From NCBI GenBank assembly GCA_029216955.1, contig JANAVB010029819.1:31688759-31752758 (forward strand): a DNA stretch of 64,000 nt, in the 5' to 3' direction. The notes beneath the pieces are model-generated. The model saw nothing but the letters and a program-made list of their open reading frames with translations, was not told the origin of the DNA and made no database searches. The position numbers were made by a program, and so were the translations under genes. The stretch's first letter is position 1. Each line of letters starts with the position of its first letter. This DNA is from Iris pallida. Lineage: Eukaryota; Streptophyta; Magnoliopsida; Asparagales; Iridaceae. Below, piece after piece: positions 22,117-34,254 of this stretch.

Positions 22117-25100
22117 CACTACAAGGAAACAAAGGCTTTTCTTGACAGTTTTTCTTCTCAAGCAATGGGTATCTTGACGGTTGCGGATCCGTCAAGTAGG
22201 CCATAGTCAAGAAAAGTCCCCACCTTTTCTTGACGGTCACTGATAGAGCTTTTCGTGACGGTTTTTGGCCGTCATATGAAATAGTTTTCTTGACTGCTTT
22301 TAGCCATCAAAAAATCAGTTTTAAAAAACTGTCAATATAGATGAAAACTTATCTTCACTCCGGCCTAGATGACGATTAATAACCATCAAGAAATTAATAT
22401 TTGCAGGAAAATTAAGATATTTGTGATGTTTTATAATCGTCAAGACAAGTTAAATTTTGTGTAACATTTTTTTAATAATTATATATTATATATCAAACAC
22501 ATACATAATATCAATTATCCAGAACATCACAAACATCAAAGAGCTGTAATACACAAATTTTGTATTAATAATTACGTGTCCGTACACCACAAATATTATT
22601 CTACTGCATCCGAAAAACAAAAGTATATGGGGCTTTTACAACATCTTAAACATCCAAAACCTATATTTATACAAGTAAACCAAAATACATCTGAATCCGG
22701 ACCACATCCATCCCATCATAGTATAACCTTCATTTTCTATGTAGTTCCTGAGAGAACAAGAGAAATATATTTAATCAGTATGTGTGTTTGTATAAACTGA
22801 TATCAAATATATCAAAGATTTAAATTTTTTTAGCATATATTAACTGTATCAAAGAACAAGTTTATAAAAATTTGCATACATTAATAGGAAAGTTATATTA
22901 AATGTCAATTATCAGAGTACATATATTAAGTATACTAGTCCTGGTATCAGTGAATTATATAAGAGTATATCAAGAGTACGAATGTCTGGTACCATCCATA
23001 TATAGCATTTACAATGTACACTTTATAGGTGTCTAGTAGAGTATCAAGTTTGAAAATTTTGTATGTATCAGTGAACCAAGTATACGTGTGTGTTGTTGGC
23101 AGATGTGTACAGCAGGAGAAAAGTGAACCTTATTGATGGGCCTTGCTGAGGGCTCTAGTCCTAAATGTTGCCTTGTTAATATAAATAAACCAATATGCTA
23201 CATCAGTTAGGACAAAGAAAGGCACTCTTGATTTATTTTAAATATCGTATATTATATACATCTTCTCTTGAATAATTAAAACAATATTGAACTCCAACTT
23301 ATTATTAGTATGCAGATAAAAATCTTTAAGATCAAGTTCCTAAGTAAATGCCCAAAACTCAAATATGATGGAAAAATAGAATTAGACAGGCACTACATAA
23401 CACTATTGCGACACTAAACCAAACTGTTGAATTACAACTAATTAACTTTCCCAAAAGACTATCAACTATTTGTAGTCAACAAATATATCACTCTTCTGAT
23501 TCTACAATCCTGACATATGTTACTAAATACATCAAATATGTCATTAAATTATAATCGACAAATAATTCCTAATACATCAGATATGCAACATCATATAAGG
23601 TTTATATACCAGAGAAATTAAGTTTGGTTCTGGTTAATATACATGGAGTTGCTGACCACTTCAATATATATCAAGTTTCAAAAGAAGAAGAAGAAGAAGC
23701 AAGAAAGAAATTCAAGACTCTACTTGTTACCAGTATCTAGTTTATAATCAAGGAAGAATGAAATGTAGATAAATGTAGTTAAGAGCTTTCCTATAATTGG
23801 TCAAAATTCTACTTTTTACAATTTTCTTTCAAAGACATTTGGGTGAATAAATGTCCCAATAAATACAATGTTAAAGATATTTGACAAACAAGTCATACCT
23901 CAGCTCTGATATCAACAAGAATGACATAGAAGCAAATAATTTCTTTTCCTCATCTTCGCTCTCCTCCTCTCCGCTAACATGCGTCAAGCACAGGAAAGTC
24001 CAGCTTCAGATGTATCAACACAGGAAAAATAAGGATAATGCATGAAGTCTGATTCATATATCACTCGAGTAAGGTCTATCGACCATAGAAAAATGTAATT
24101 TGGTTAAGAGGGAACAAGAATCGAACCTAATAACAGCTTCTTAGAAATTAAGAATATACATATTGAACAGAATGTGGAAATAAATGTCATTTGTAGTAGT
24201 AACAGAGTTCTCTAGTCTCTGTTCTCCAGTCTTGATACGAGTATCATGAAAATAAAAGAATCTACTTTGATACATGCTCAGGCAAGGAGGTATTATTTTT
24301 ATTTGATACTAATATAGCAATTACAAGAATCTTTACAAAAGGATCATCTAATTGTTGTTTGAAAAAGAGTATCAACTATAAGGGTTTCCATAAGCATTGA
24401 AGTACACTACATACAAGTTCCTTGGAATTGAAAATTAATCACTAGTAGATTTATGTATGTTGTTATGCTTCCTACTTTCATTCACTCATCATCACTCCCG
24501 AATACATGTTGCTGCATCACTGTCTAGTTACTAGCACTCCTATTCACCCCTCTTACTGACACATACTCAAAATTCCAGGACACACACAAGCACATAGCAA
24601 AATATAGGCACTAATACATGTTGTTAATTCCTACACTATGTAATAACTGACACGAAAAGCATGCCTACAATTCTAGCAATGGGACATTTATTTTTTTTAC
24701 TGTTTGCTAAAGCCTCATATTTGTCTTTGCCCATATCTAATTTTCAATATCAAGTGAAATGATGTGACTTAAATTGTTAGTCCTTTCTCTCACAAACTAT
24801 GTACATGAGGTCCACCACTTAGTTTCAACAAATTTTTATGAATTAAAGAATAAAAGTTACTATAAATGCTCGTATATAGTTTAATGCCAAACATTACATC
24901 AGGTTTGTGTCTGTCTCTATCCATATCTTACCTATAATTTCAAGCAAAATGATCTGAGTTGTCCCTGTTTCCATAAACTATATACACGAGCACCACTAAG
25001 TCTCTGAATTTAACTTGGGATATCCAAAAATACAAGACAACAGATCTGGCAATAAATTTATCAACGATATGCACTAGATTAACATAATAACAAATGTGAT

Positions 25101-26647
25101 TAAGAAAAATGAGAGAAGATCCGACCATGAGAGCACCAAATCAAGAAGAGCACAAAGGGCCTCTTGCTCTCTGCAGGTTCAATAGAGTAATCTTCCCCGG
25201 TGGCCTAACCATAATTTACTTTTTGTTAACTAATTATCCTGCAAGAGATCCAAAGCACCTAGTAAAGTTAAAACCTAAATCCTCAGAGTCGTAGCTCAAC
25301 ATTTCCTCATATTCTTCATCCATATTCAAGTGTCCTCAAGACAACGCATCCTTTGTACTAGCCATAATAAATATGAGCATGACCAGAATCCAACCAATGA
25401 TAACTATGCTGCAGAATCAATAGCAGAACCAAGTCATGTTCAAAGAAACATACAATATTTAACAAAACAAAGAGAGAATAACTAAGTGGCTAATGTTGAA
25501 ATGATCCAACCTATATGAACACAATAAACTGCAATCCAAGTACAGAAAATACAACGAAAGTTAACACGTTAAAGTTATTTTATTAACGATGTCCTAGCAA
25601 TGCCAAAATAAAAGGAGAGGCTCAAAGAGTAGCTAGTAACATTTTCAAGTACCTTACGCTATTATTTGCATTTTTGAAAGTAGCTACGCCGTCAAGATAA
25701 GTCACGTTTAAGTTTCTTAAAAACAAAAAAAAAACAAATATAGACAATCTGATAGACTGATACTTTATTTTAAAGGGTATAGTAGAATATTGGTCTTTCC
25801 CTGATAGAATTTGCTCCAACAATAACTATAGTTTAATATGTAAGACAAGTGATCTACAACAAAAAAAAAACTCCTGATGAAAATCCACAATATTTGGAAG
25901 CATTAAGTTAAAGAAGATTGAGCACCTGTTAATATTACTAAGCGAGTACTCTCATATAGCAATAACTAAAATACACTTGCATGACATTAGATCAAGTTCT
26001 ACCTTAAAGGTGCATTAAATTACATTTAATGGTTCCAACATGATATATTATCTAATAATTTAACTTTGATAGTGCTCCAAAATAAGTAACCCCTTCTGAA
26101 ATTCGTATGTGTAAGGAAGGTTGTATGATTGTATCTCAAATAATGGAGGCTGAGTTTCAACTGACATCTTCTTGCAACATGAATAAATTTTTCCAACTTT
26201 GAGTACCATTGGAATTATTAGATAGTGTATCTTATAAATGAAAACTAAACATCAATTAGACAAATAACTAAAGATATAATCATTTATGCAGTCTTATCTA
26301 GTCAAATACTTGAATAGTGAGCAAAGATCAATACCACATCCAGCAATTTCTCGCAGTACCTCTAGGTCCTAAATGATTGGAACAAGTAACGTTAATTACT
26401 AATTATTTTGAACATCATGAAAATTGATAAAGAAAAGAAGGAAATATATATAACCTTTCCTAACAAACCACTAGTAGTAGAATGAGCAATCCTACTTGTG
26501 TATAGTAGGAACAAATTGAGGATACTATGGTTACAAATCTGTACTCGATTCAAATATGAACTATCATGTGTGCCAATCTCAAGAGTTCTCCATGCTATTA
26601 TTGATTTAAATTCTGAAGAGACGACAAATAATTCGTGTATAATTACT

Positions 26648-26697
26648 GTTACGGAAAGGTCTCGATGTAATCAGAGGCCTTGCGAGCCTCCTGAATA
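26648..26697 (-). other. Possible second captured exon
   Basis: On the minus strand TTTATTCAG (acceptor-like) is followed by a GC-richer stretch, GAGGCTCGCAAGGCCTCTG and on, then a TAA. It is in phase with the donor at 26842. It may be a further captured exon or chance; I do not recognise the short peptide. Confidence 0.2.
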
Positions 26698-26842
26698 AAT
26701 ATCTTGCCTACGTTCCTTCTCATTCCTAAATAATTTATGTTGCGTATGTTTTTTCTTATTGCACATATCACGACTAAGACATTTCAACAAAGACCATTCC
26801 TACTGGGTTGAGTAAAGAGAGAAAGGGTATTCAAGTGTGTAC

Positions 26843-27297
26843 CTGAGCCATGGTCAGCTTGACGTACTGTACCTTGATCCTCTCTACATCGTACTTGTGA
26901 ACGACGAGAATTGGAACATCGAATAATTTTGAATACAGAATAAGATCAAAATCAAAGAAGAAGATAGGGTGGTCGGAGAGGAAGGGGATGGAGGGAAGGG
27001 GGTAGGGGAGAGGCCGATGGACTCGAGGAGGAAGTCGAAATCGTTGACAGGGTGATAGGAGAGGTGGGTCCTGAGGAGGCAGGAGAAAAAGGGAGGGGGA
27101 GAGGAAGGGGATCTGGGAGAGAAGGAGGGTGAGGGAGTAGGGGGAGTTGGAGGCAATGTGGTCGAAGAAGGAAAAGGGGAGGGACCGCGTGGAGTGGTCA
27201 AGGCCGATCGGGCCTCTTTTAGGGCACAACTGCGGTGGCGGTAGCAGATGTTCTTCAGCTTTGGTAGGGACAGAGTGGCGGTAGTAGCGATCGAGAG
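26843..27297 (-). pseudogene. Captured mTERF-like exon, frameshifted
   Basis: Two minus-strand frames alternate to give one mTERF-like N-terminal region: KLKNICYRHRSCALKEARSA, then (other frame) STRSLPFSFFDHIASNSPYS, then (first frame) LSYHPVNDFDFLLESIGLSP, then (second frame) FLSDHPIFFF. The order and motifs (ALTxYL-TRSLPF, HIA-NSP-SL, YHP(V/I)N-F-F-ESIGL, FLSDD) match plant organellar mTERF proteins of the MTERF8/PTAC15 type as I recall them; these bind organellar nucleic acid. A CAG/GT splice donor lies at 26843/26842. At least three frame switches mean it cannot be translated. It was probably captured from a host gene; the exact family member is uncertain. Confidence 0.6.
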
Positions 27298-27389
27298 GAG
27301 ACAGAGGAGAGGGTGGAGGAGGTGGCAGTGGTGGTGGCTACATCACGCATGGCTTGTTTAGGGTTTTAGGAGGGGGAATGGGATTTAGG

Positions 27390-27462
27390 GTTTCTTCTTC
27401 TTCTTCTTCTTCTTCTTCTTCTTCTTCTTCTTCTTCTTCTTCTTCTTCTTCTTCTTCTTCTT
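27390..27462 (+). repeat. (TTC)n microsatellite
   Basis: About 24 tandem TTC units lie just upstream (minus-strand sense) of the mTERF-like exon. Plant 5' UTRs often carry (GAA/TTC)n, so the array may have come with the captured gene. Its reverse reading frame encodes only polylysine. Confidence 0.9.
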
Positions 27463-27903
27463 TTCTTCTACTTCTTTTTTTATTTTCTTTTGTGAGTTTG
27501 TCTTTCTCAGAGGTAAGTTAAAAGAAGAAGACGGAGAGGATTTTCTGAAATAAGGTTTTGAGATCGAGAAAAAGTTCGTTGGGTTCCTCAATTAAAAAGA
27601 ATCACAACCGTCAACAATTTTAAACGATTTAAAAAAATTACTAAAATGGCAGCTAAAAAATCCTGCCAAAATTTTGGCACATATATTAGTTGAAGTTTAT
27701 CACCAAACCGTCAATAAATAAAATGATGCTTCTTGACGGATCGTTCAAAACTGTCAACTATTGTGCTATAAAATTGCTAAATTAACATAAAAAGTGTCAT
27801 TTCTTGACGTAAGGCTAAAACCCTCAAGATAACCTATTTTTTTCACAAGTTTTTATGACCGTCAAGAAATAAACCATCAAGGAACGTCATTTTTCTTGTA
27901 GTG

Positions 27904-27906
27904 AAT
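27904..27906. other. CACTA target-site duplication (right)
   Basis: AAT follows the GTAGTG terminus and matches 22114-22116. Confidence 0.8.
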
Positions 27907-28512
27907 GATGCGATGGAGTTAATAGAAATGCTGGCTCAAGTACCATAACATGAGCCATCGTGCGGGTCTGAGGTTCAGAGTACACATTGAGTCCTTGAAA
28001 GATTTTAAGTCTAGGTCGATACCAAATTGGACTTTTGTCATGTCAACTAGAGCATCTCCAGTATTGGAAACCTGAAGCCACTCGCTCAAGCCATCATCAT
28101 CAAATTCTTTTTCAGTACGACAGACTGAGGAATACATCATGCCATAGGAATATTGTAAATTATAATAAAACGTCCTAACGGCGTTGCTGTGTATCGGATT
28201 TGAGATTTCCAAAAATTTGCGTAGGTTGATGTTTTGGAATGTTAAACAATATTCCAAGAAAATATTAAAAATGATAGAGTTGCCCGAACATATGGGACGT
28301 TTATGAAAGTCATAATACCAAACGATTAAGGTTTCTAACTCTACATAAAGTGTAGCGTCGAAATCATCCTCATCTGGTAGTGGAGGGCTAAATAGACTTT
28401 TGAGTGAAGTATATGATGGGCTTGATGTTGAAGCACCTTCTCCTCTTTTTTTTTTTTGAATATCTAGGAGCCGTAGGAAAAAATTGACAAGGAAAGAGTA
28501 GAAAATACCCAA
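27907..28512 (-). pseudogene. Plant transposon-type ORF, N-terminal half
   Basis: An open frame of 197 codons runs from 28512 to a TAA at 27919, close to the CACTA insertion. Residues about 95-170 contain NLRKFLEISNPIHSNAVRTF, YYNL, a V-x-F-G-I-D-L-D motif and, near the end, LRPARWLMLWYLSQ. This resembles the 'putative plant transposon protein' (PF20167-like) domain: an FY-N-L helix, a central strand pair and an ear-fW-yfls motif. The other half lies at 21736-22113 in the same frame. The opening codon at 28512 was taken from the open frame only. Function of the family is unknown. Confidence 0.5.
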
Positions 28513-28634
28513 AAATAATGGCTTAGGATGAAGGAGAACATGCCAAAAATCCTTCGATTCAAGTTTCAGGGGCTATCACGAAAAAAATAGGATGAAAATT
28601 AGGGTTAAGGGTTTAGTATTTTCGGGTTGGTGGT

Positions 28635-28871
28635 TGTCACGACCCGCACCCAGTGAAAGGGCACGAGAAGTGAATACGCCCAGCCTACGCCGTAGTGTCG
28701 GCGGTAGAACGCTGTCCTGAGTCACAATATCTAACACAGTCTAGAATAAGCTCCGAATGGAGAGTAAATAATTAGTAACTCAATCACAATACTAAGATGG
28801 AATAGAAGAATGAATCTCAAGAGAGTCACAGATAAAAAGTCTAGGTGTAAACCACCAGAATAAATCTCATT
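28635..28871 (-). repeat. Truncated minus-strand LTR end
   Basis: TGTCACGACCCGCACCCAGT at 28635 is the reversed LTR tail module (to about 28715), followed by ordinary LTR sequence. It breaks near 28872, where plus-strand integrase sequence starts. The junction is therefore a deletion or insertion point between two elements of opposite orientation. Confidence 0.6.
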
Positions 28872-29534
28872 AACTATCAAGCGAGCATTCAGATGGATCC
28901 GTTTGAAGCGTTGTATGGTAGGAAGTGTCGGTCTCCTGTTTGTTGGAGCGACATAGGAGAGCGACAGCTATTGGGTCCCGAGTTTGTCTTGAGCACAGTG
29001 GAGACAGTGAAGAAAATTCAGGGCCACCTGCAAGCAGCACAGGATTGCCAGAAGCAGTGGGCAGATAATCGTCACCGACCCTTGGAGTTCAAAGAGGACG
29101 ACCATGTGTTCTTAAAAATATCCCCCACTAGAGGCACAATTCGATTCGGAAGACGTAGCAAATTGAGTCCAAGGTACATCGGGCCTTTTGATGTCTTGGA
29201 ACATGTTAGAGAGGTTGCATATAGATTAGCCTTGCCACCGTCGCTAGAGGGAGTGCATGATGTATTCTATGTATCTCAGCTGAGGAGGTACGTGACAGAC
29301 AATAATCATGTGCTTGATCACTCCAAGATCACAGTTGGACCGAGCTTGTCGTACGAAGAGCAAACAGTAGGCATTCTTGATCGTCGAGTGAAGGTGTTAC
29401 GGAATCAATCTATTCCATTGGTTCGCGTGGCTTGGAAGCATCACTCGCCAGGAGAGTCTACTTGGGAGTGCGAAGACGACATTCAAAATTGTTACCCGCA
29501 TTTGTTTGACAACCAAGGTATGACTTGCACATGA
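28872..29534 (+). pseudogene. Ty3/gypsy integrase C-terminal fragment
   Basis: The frame starts inside the integrase at YQASIQMDPFEALYGRKCRS and runs to a stop at 29534. It includes the GPFxxLE block (RYIGPFDVLEHV), ALPPSLEGVHDVFYVSQLR and a chromodomain-like tail (VRVAWKHHSPGESTWECEDD). The integrase core with its D,D-35-E residues is absent, so it cannot join DNA. In intact elements this region directs where the element integrates. It is followed by a 70-base spacer, the polypurine tract and the LTR, so the 3' end of the element is intact while the 5' part is lost. Confidence 0.85.
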
Positions 29535-29610
29535 TAGTCTTTATAGCTTCTTGCATTGCATAATATTGCATTCGACCCCTACCATAGTCTAATTTCGAGG
29601 ACAAAATTTT

Positions 29611-29625
29611 TTAAGCTGGGTAGGA
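29611..29625 (+). other. Polypurine tract
   Basis: TTAAGCTGGGTAGGA follows CGAGGACAAAATTTT and precedes TGTAAAACCC at 29626. It marks the start of the 3' LTR and confirms plus orientation. Confidence 0.7.
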
Positions 29626-32390
29626 TGTAAAACCCTCCTAATTCATTAAAATATTTAAATTTAGTTTTGTGTAGAAATTTGTGCTAAAATATATGTATGC
29701 ATAAGATTAGGAGCTTAAAATAATAGTAATAGCAAATACTTAAGTTAATGCACAGTATGGGTGTAAGTTTATATGATATATATAGATGTATATATGTACA
29801 TATATATGTGTGCTAAATGTTTAAAAAAATAAAAATATAAGAGAGCCCAGCCCACGGGGCTCGACCCAACAATTCTTCCTAAGCAGCCCAGCATAGTTGG
29901 TCCACCAATTTCCCTTAGCCAATGGGCTACGAAGGAATCCGATCCCAGCTAGCCCACAAAAATCCCCCCCCAAAGCTGACTTATATAGCACAGCAGCTAT
30001 ATATACATCGCGTATATTAGAGACTTTACCCCCTCGAAACCCTAGCAAAGTACCTCTTCGACCTCGAGGATCGACTCCAGCGTGACCCGCACGCTCCGGC
30101 GCCGCTATCCCGTCGCCTACGACCGACCGCTGTCGCCTGAATACCGCCGGGCCGACCCAAAAATAGAGCAACTCTGTTTTACTCGACCGCAGGTATGCCA
30201 ACTTCCTCCTTATCGTTCTTTCATCATACTCGATTACTTTCGATTTCATCAAATTCTACATAGAGCCTATCTAACCCTCTCTAAACCCCTTCAGATAGAA
30301 TGTAGTAAACCCTAATATCTTGCTCGGGAATTTGAACAAAACTTCCCGAGAAAACTGTCAAAATGGGACAGTTTTAGGCCGCCCAGAACATCGACTTGGA
30401 AGCCAATTTTTTATCCATACACTGAGGGTTTCAACAAACTAATTAAAAACAGTAAAAGACAACATAACCGAGATCGCAACGCATCTTCTGGACCGTCGTT
30501 TCGATTAACGTGTAAACAGTAAATTGATGTTGAAGTTGGAGGAAATACTGTGTTAAACATATAAAATTCTAAAAAAATTTCTCGATACGGCGTGTGCCCC
30601 GACAAACCGGACGACGTGGTCATGCGCTATATGCACCGAAAGGCGTATATGGACGTTGCTGACGTGTGGGAACTGACGGATCTCAGTTTCGTCGCGTGTG
30701 CGCGACGAAATCAGTCCGTATCCGTCAAGATACCCCCGTATTGCCAATTTACAAACTTTGCCCTAACTTCGTGCACAGTCGTCGGATCGAGATGAAACTT
30801 GCGCCAACAGGTCCGAATCAAAATTTTGGTCATGTGTGCCAAGTTTGGTTCGATTCTGAGAAGGTCGACCGGAACCTCTTTTTAGCAGGCCTGCGACCCA
30901 CTCAAACGGGCAATTTTGTACGCGGCTCCGCGGAATCCAAAACTGGACATACCATTGAGTTCTTCTCCTTAAACTGAATCCATAGACAAGTAGTTTGACG
31001 ACTTTAGAGACCATAGACTTTGGCACGTATTTCGGTGCAAAGCGGGTCCAACGGCAGATATCGTTTTGACCCAAAATTACGATTTTGCCCTTGTTCCAGA
31101 ATTAGACTTTTGGACAGACATTTTTTAGGTATATCTTTTACACCAAGTACGTTTTTGATGTTTGTTTCAGCATCCGGAGTTGTTTGGAGATTGTGACGTT
31201 CTTGGCTGATATTGTGATTTTTTGGACTTGCCATTTTGTACCATCAAGCAAGATACCTTGCCACCTTACTCTGTGATTTATGTATTCTTATTTTCAGTTA
31301 TTATTTTTAGTATTTCTTATTTGTTAATATTATAAAACTGTGCGTCCAAGTCACACTTGGCTGCAGGCGACTCTATCGGTCATTTTTTTCGCTTTTATTT
31401 ATTTCTCTTGTATTGACTTAGTCTAGTGACCACCCCTTTGTTGATGAGGTATTAGTTTATCTCATACGGCCTTGACACTTGCTTTACCATGTGTTGTGAG
31501 TCACATGTAGGACACGTACTCGCATAATCGGCTGGCCACCGATACGTATGAGGCATGCCACGGACAGGAGTAACTGCCAATAGAATTGCCTGCTAGTAGA
31601 CTTGGCAGTTAATAGAGGTTTCATGAGTCATGGATGTGAGCCTACTAGGCATTGGGTGGGGAGAACAGTTTCCTTAAAGTATGGGTCCCTTATGCACTTT
31701 CCTATTACTGATCCTGCTGGCCTCTGACATTCAAAAAATATTATGCTTTGAGGTCCCTGGTATCCTGATGGGGCCATACCTGAGTTACCTTCTCCTGAGC
31801 CAGATGCCCATGCATTGAAGGTCTGTTCTTAACTGCATTATCACTGTAGAACTGGTAGACACCGTATTGCATGCATCCTTTTCTTCTTAATATATTTATC
31901 ACAGTTACATAGCATGGTGTTTTCTTGTATCTTGTTACGTCCCTCTGAGGACCTGGTTATCTCTCCAGGACTAGACGATTTCCTGCAGGAGTACGGAGCG
32001 GCACTGGATCCATCCTACATTGATGACGAGGCAGTTCCTACTGATTTCTAGTCTATTCCTTATTTGGGACATTAGTAGACATTATTTTTACATATCTTTT
32101 TTTTCTATTTTACGGAGGTTGGACTCCGATCTTATGAGACTATTTTCATAGCTGTTTGGAGTGAGCATGTTCACCCGGCTATCTTTTGATACACTTATTT
32201 ATTATTTGGACTCTATTATATTTTGTGTTGAGCTGTGATGAGATTAGATTATATTATTCTGGCCTGTGGTTATTTTATTTACAGCTTATGTGCATATATA
32301 AGGATTCCATATATTGGAGTATTCTTCGTACATGTGCAACTAGCATGTTCACATACTTGGTCCTATGTATTTTGGGACTGGAGCGTTACA
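29626..32390 (+). repeat. 3' LTR of gypsy element, 2.77 kb
   Basis: It begins TGTAAAACCCTCC after the polypurine tract and ends GGACTGGAGCGTTACA at 32390. It contains a promoter-like segment near 29920-30010, a GC-rich leader (30050-30170), a CTGCAGGCGACT motif near 31363 and a CTGAGGACCTGG block near 31948. It does not carry the GCGTAGGCTGG tail module of the other long LTRs, so it is a separate family. No protein-coding gene lies within it. Confidence 0.7.
29915..30012 (+). promoter_or_regulatory. Candidate LTR promoter (CCAAT and TATA)
   Basis: AGCCAATGGG near 29918 and CTATATATACATCG near 29998 are about 80 bases apart, followed by a leader with GAAACCCTAGC. The spacing fits an RNA polymerase II promoter in U3. 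Confidence 0.4.
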
Positions 32391-34254
32391 ATCTGAGTTC
32401 TTGATTGAATGCTATTGCTAATAAGAAGATGATAATCATTGAGTATGCTTTAAGAGAATCCACATGCTGCCATGCTAAGAACAAGAAAGGAGTTAACCTG
32501 TATGCTGAAAAAAAGATTGTTGCCTATTAGTAGTAAATGAAGGATGCCTTAATCAAGAGTGCTTTGCTATGCTAAGAACAAGAAAAGATAACATATATGC
32601 TAAGTAGAAGATTGATGCCCGATAACAAGAAATGAACTGTTGCTATGTTAAATCAAACAATATAATGCCATGCTAATATAGATCTTTGTTCTGAATATAA
32701 CTCATTGTCATGCTTGATAAGAAAAGAGAGAAGCTGTTGGCTATGTGATCTGAAAAGAAGAAAGGCACGAAATGAACGTGTCGTACATCTGTGAAGGCAT
32801 GAAAAGAATATGTTGTATATCTGTTAAGGCATGAAAAGAACATGTTGTACATCTGATCACAAATATGTTTTATCTGATAGACCTGCTAGAGCATGCATTG
32901 GTCTCGGACATCTCGTGCACGAGTAAAATTTGTCTCTCGGATGGAATCTGGGGGCGCCTGAAACCACTCGGCCTAGGAGAGATTAAGAGCACCCCGAGGT
33001 AAAAGAGACCTCATGTTAAAAGGGTAGCCGATATCTGAGTACTTAGCGACGAGCTGAACCAAAGAGTCACAGTGGCTAATCATAGGATTTTCCATGGACC
33101 ATCATATAGATAGGTGTTGGTTGGTGCAGAGATGAACCGGAGAGTCACAGCTACCAATCTAGTATGCATTTGTCAAGAATGTTTTGCTAAGAGCTAACGA
33201 TGCAGAGACGAACATGGAATAAGAATGTTGGTTATATTATGTTTATGCTAATCCTTGCCTTTTGCAGGGATGGACCGTCGGCTATGGTAAGAATCACTGA
33301 AAAAGTGATACATTCGTTGCTTAAGTTTTCTGATCATGTATTGTTTAAAGAGAATAACCTATCACAAAGAATAGCTATGTCCTGATCAAAGAAAAGATGT
33401 GATAATCATGCTTGTAATCTGACCATTAGAATGTCTTGAATCAAAGAAAAGAATGCTAATGTTGTTGTCCCTAATAAAATGATATGGTTCATGAAATACG
33501 CTGCGCACTGCACATAAAAGGAAAAATCATCGTGCTTGAATTGAACAGTCCCTTGCATGTTTGAAATGAACTGAAATAAATTGTGGCTTTTCAAAGATGT
33601 TTTCGAAGAATGTAAACTGACACTGTATGCATGAAATGAGTATAGGTAAAAGTAGCAAGATCACATCGCAAGAAATGTTTTCTCACTAAATGAACAATAA
33701 TTGTTTCAGACAAATGTAGCTCTTTGTTCACAATCACCAGTATGCTGATATACTGACCCACCATCAGTCTGCATGCAGGTGCAATATGCATCAAGAAGGA
33801 TAGTTCGAAACGATATCTCGAGCCTCATCCTCAGGAGCCAGAAATCAGAAGAGATGCCAAGAGATGACATCTGTTGCAAGAGTTGATTTTATATATAAAG
33901 GGATGTAATGTATGGGAAAGGGATCATTATAATATGTAAAGTTCTGAGAGAATGTAACATTATATCAGAGAGAATCGAGAGCTTGTAATCTGTTTAAATG
34001 AAATCAAATAAGAGAATTATTTTTTGTTACCATTGTGTTCAATGCATGTATTCTGAAATATGTCTACTGCTGCTTCAATTATCTGCAATATTTTTTACTG
34101 CGTATTGTCAATCTTGTCTATCTTGTCTTGCTTCAGGTCTTAGCCTTGTGCAAGCACAACTTAGGCTTGTACGGCATCACGCCTTGGCGAGGACGATCGG
34201 TCTCAAAGAGTCCGAAGCGAGGACGAAAGGACCCTGCGGGATCGAGATGTAACA
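32391..34254 (+). repeat. Inserted LTR (solo or truncated), ends at 34254
   Basis: The right edge, GAGATGTAACA at 34254, abruptly interrupts the minus-strand protease frame. The last 110 bases (CTTGTACGGCATCACGCC, GGCGAGGACGATCG, AAGCGAGGACGA) match, in the opposite orientation, the LTR end at 35891-36000, so it belongs to a related family. A TATA-like TTTATATATAAAGGG lies near 33889. The left edge is uncertain; the preceding LTR ends at 32390. No protein is encoded. Confidence 0.5.
32762..32857 (+). repeat. 32-bp tandem repeat, three copies
   Basis: Units begin AAGGCACGAAATGAA, AAGGCATGAAAAGAA and AAGGCATGAAAAGAA at 32762, 32794 and 32826, each ending in TACATCTG or TATATCTG. The period is exactly 32. 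It lies in the LTR at 32391-34254. Confidence 0.75.

Larger units (their letters stand above)
22117..27903. mobile_element. Non-autonomous CACTA element carrying gene-derived exon
   Basis: The 5,787-bp element starts CACTACAAGGAAA and ends TTTTCTTGTAGTG, inverted termini of the CACTA (En/Spm) superfamily, flanked by AAT duplications. Subterminal regions are packed with CTTGACGG and its complement CCGTCAAG (22140-22330 and 27600-27890), the usual transposase-binding arrays. No TNP1/TNP2-like transposase is visible; most of the interior (22400-26800) is AT-rich and non-coding. Near the right end is an mTERF-like exon (26843-27297) preceded by a (TTC)n tract. The element splits a degenerate minus-strand transposon ORF. 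Confidence 0.85.

Noticed and set aside
25109..25294. 61-codon ORF in the CACTA interior, as a captured exon
   Set aside because: A possible CTGCAG acceptor precedes a GC-richer patch, but the peptide is unrecognisable and flanking sequence is AT-rich non-coding.
27385..27591. Lysine-rich ORF
   Set aside because: It reads through the (TTC)n microsatellite in reverse and ends in polylysine.
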